A stretch of 5,600 nt of DNA from Lachnospiraceae bacterium UBA3282. Lineage in GTDB: Bacteria; Bacillota; Clostridia; Lachnospirales; Lachnospiraceae. The translations under genes and the position numbers were made by a program. The stretch spans positions 31,615 through 37,214 of the forward strand of contig DETS01000109.1 of the NCBI GenBank assembly GCA_002361735.1, given 5' to 3'. Under the pieces are notes generated by a model that was not told the DNA's origin, ran no database searches, and saw nothing but the letters and a program-made list of their open reading frames with translations. The first letter of the stretch is position 1; every line of letters starts with the position of its first letter. Positions 5,598-5,600 of the stretch are shown one piece after another.

Positions 5598-5600
5598 GTG
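5598..5600 (+). CDS. Start codon of the next gene, probably ribosomal protein S7 (3' partial)
   Basis: Only the GTG start codon is in the window. AAGGAGGG (5583-5590) is a strong Shine-Dalgarno site 7 nt before it, so a gene start here is well supported. Its identity is not visible in the sequence. rpsG (S7) is inferred because it directly follows rpsL in most bacteria. In E. coli, S7 represses the str operon by binding the rpsL-rpsG junction. The 161-bp spacer here is long enough to hold such a site, but I cannot recognise one. Confidence 0.7.

Overview
The window carries the 3' end of the RNA polymerase gene cluster and the start of the str ribosomal-protein operon, all on the + strand: the last 300 codons of rpoB, complete rpoC, complete rpsL, and the ribosome-binding site and start codon of the next gene, which gene order suggests is rpsG. 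The organism is most likely a Gram-positive Clostridia member (Bacillota), and from the style of the RpoB and RpoC sequences probably a Lachnospiraceae. Supporting points are a 137-residue S12 with the long N-terminal segment typical of Gram-positives, a beta' trigger loop without the large proteobacterial SI3 insertion, a beta C-terminal block close to what I remember from Lachnospiraceae, strong AGGAGG-type Shine-Dalgarno sites, and T-tract hairpin terminators. The family assignment rests on memory of homologous proteins, not on a search.

Layout: rpoB (partial) 1-903; a 148-bp spacer filled mostly by an 84-bp imperfect inverted repeat (907-990) and a separate perfect 10-bp hairpin (993-1018); rpoC 1052-4804; a 218-bp spacer with a near-consensus sigma-A promoter interleaved with a terminator-like hairpin, followed by a structured leader of about 160 nt; rpsL 5023-5436; a 161-bp spacer with a weak hairpin plus T7 tract and a perfect TATAAT; and the start of the next gene at 5598. 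No gene is visible in the three spacers, which are all shorter than 300 bp.

RpoB and RpoC are the beta and beta' subunits that together form the RNA polymerase active centre. S12 sits in the decoding centre of the 30S subunit. The rpoB-rpoC spacer has no convincing promoter or T-tract terminator, so the two genes are probably co-transcribed. The rpoC-rpsL junction looks like a real transcription-unit boundary. There the promoter lies inside the terminator hairpin, so rpoC read-through RNA can form the hairpin while RNA started at the new promoter lacks its 5' arm. The genes themselves are ordinary housekeeping genes. The points worth a second look are the spacers, an insertion in beta of about 40 residues relative to Bacillus, and acidic tails on both large polymerase subunits. 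I see no new gene system in this window.
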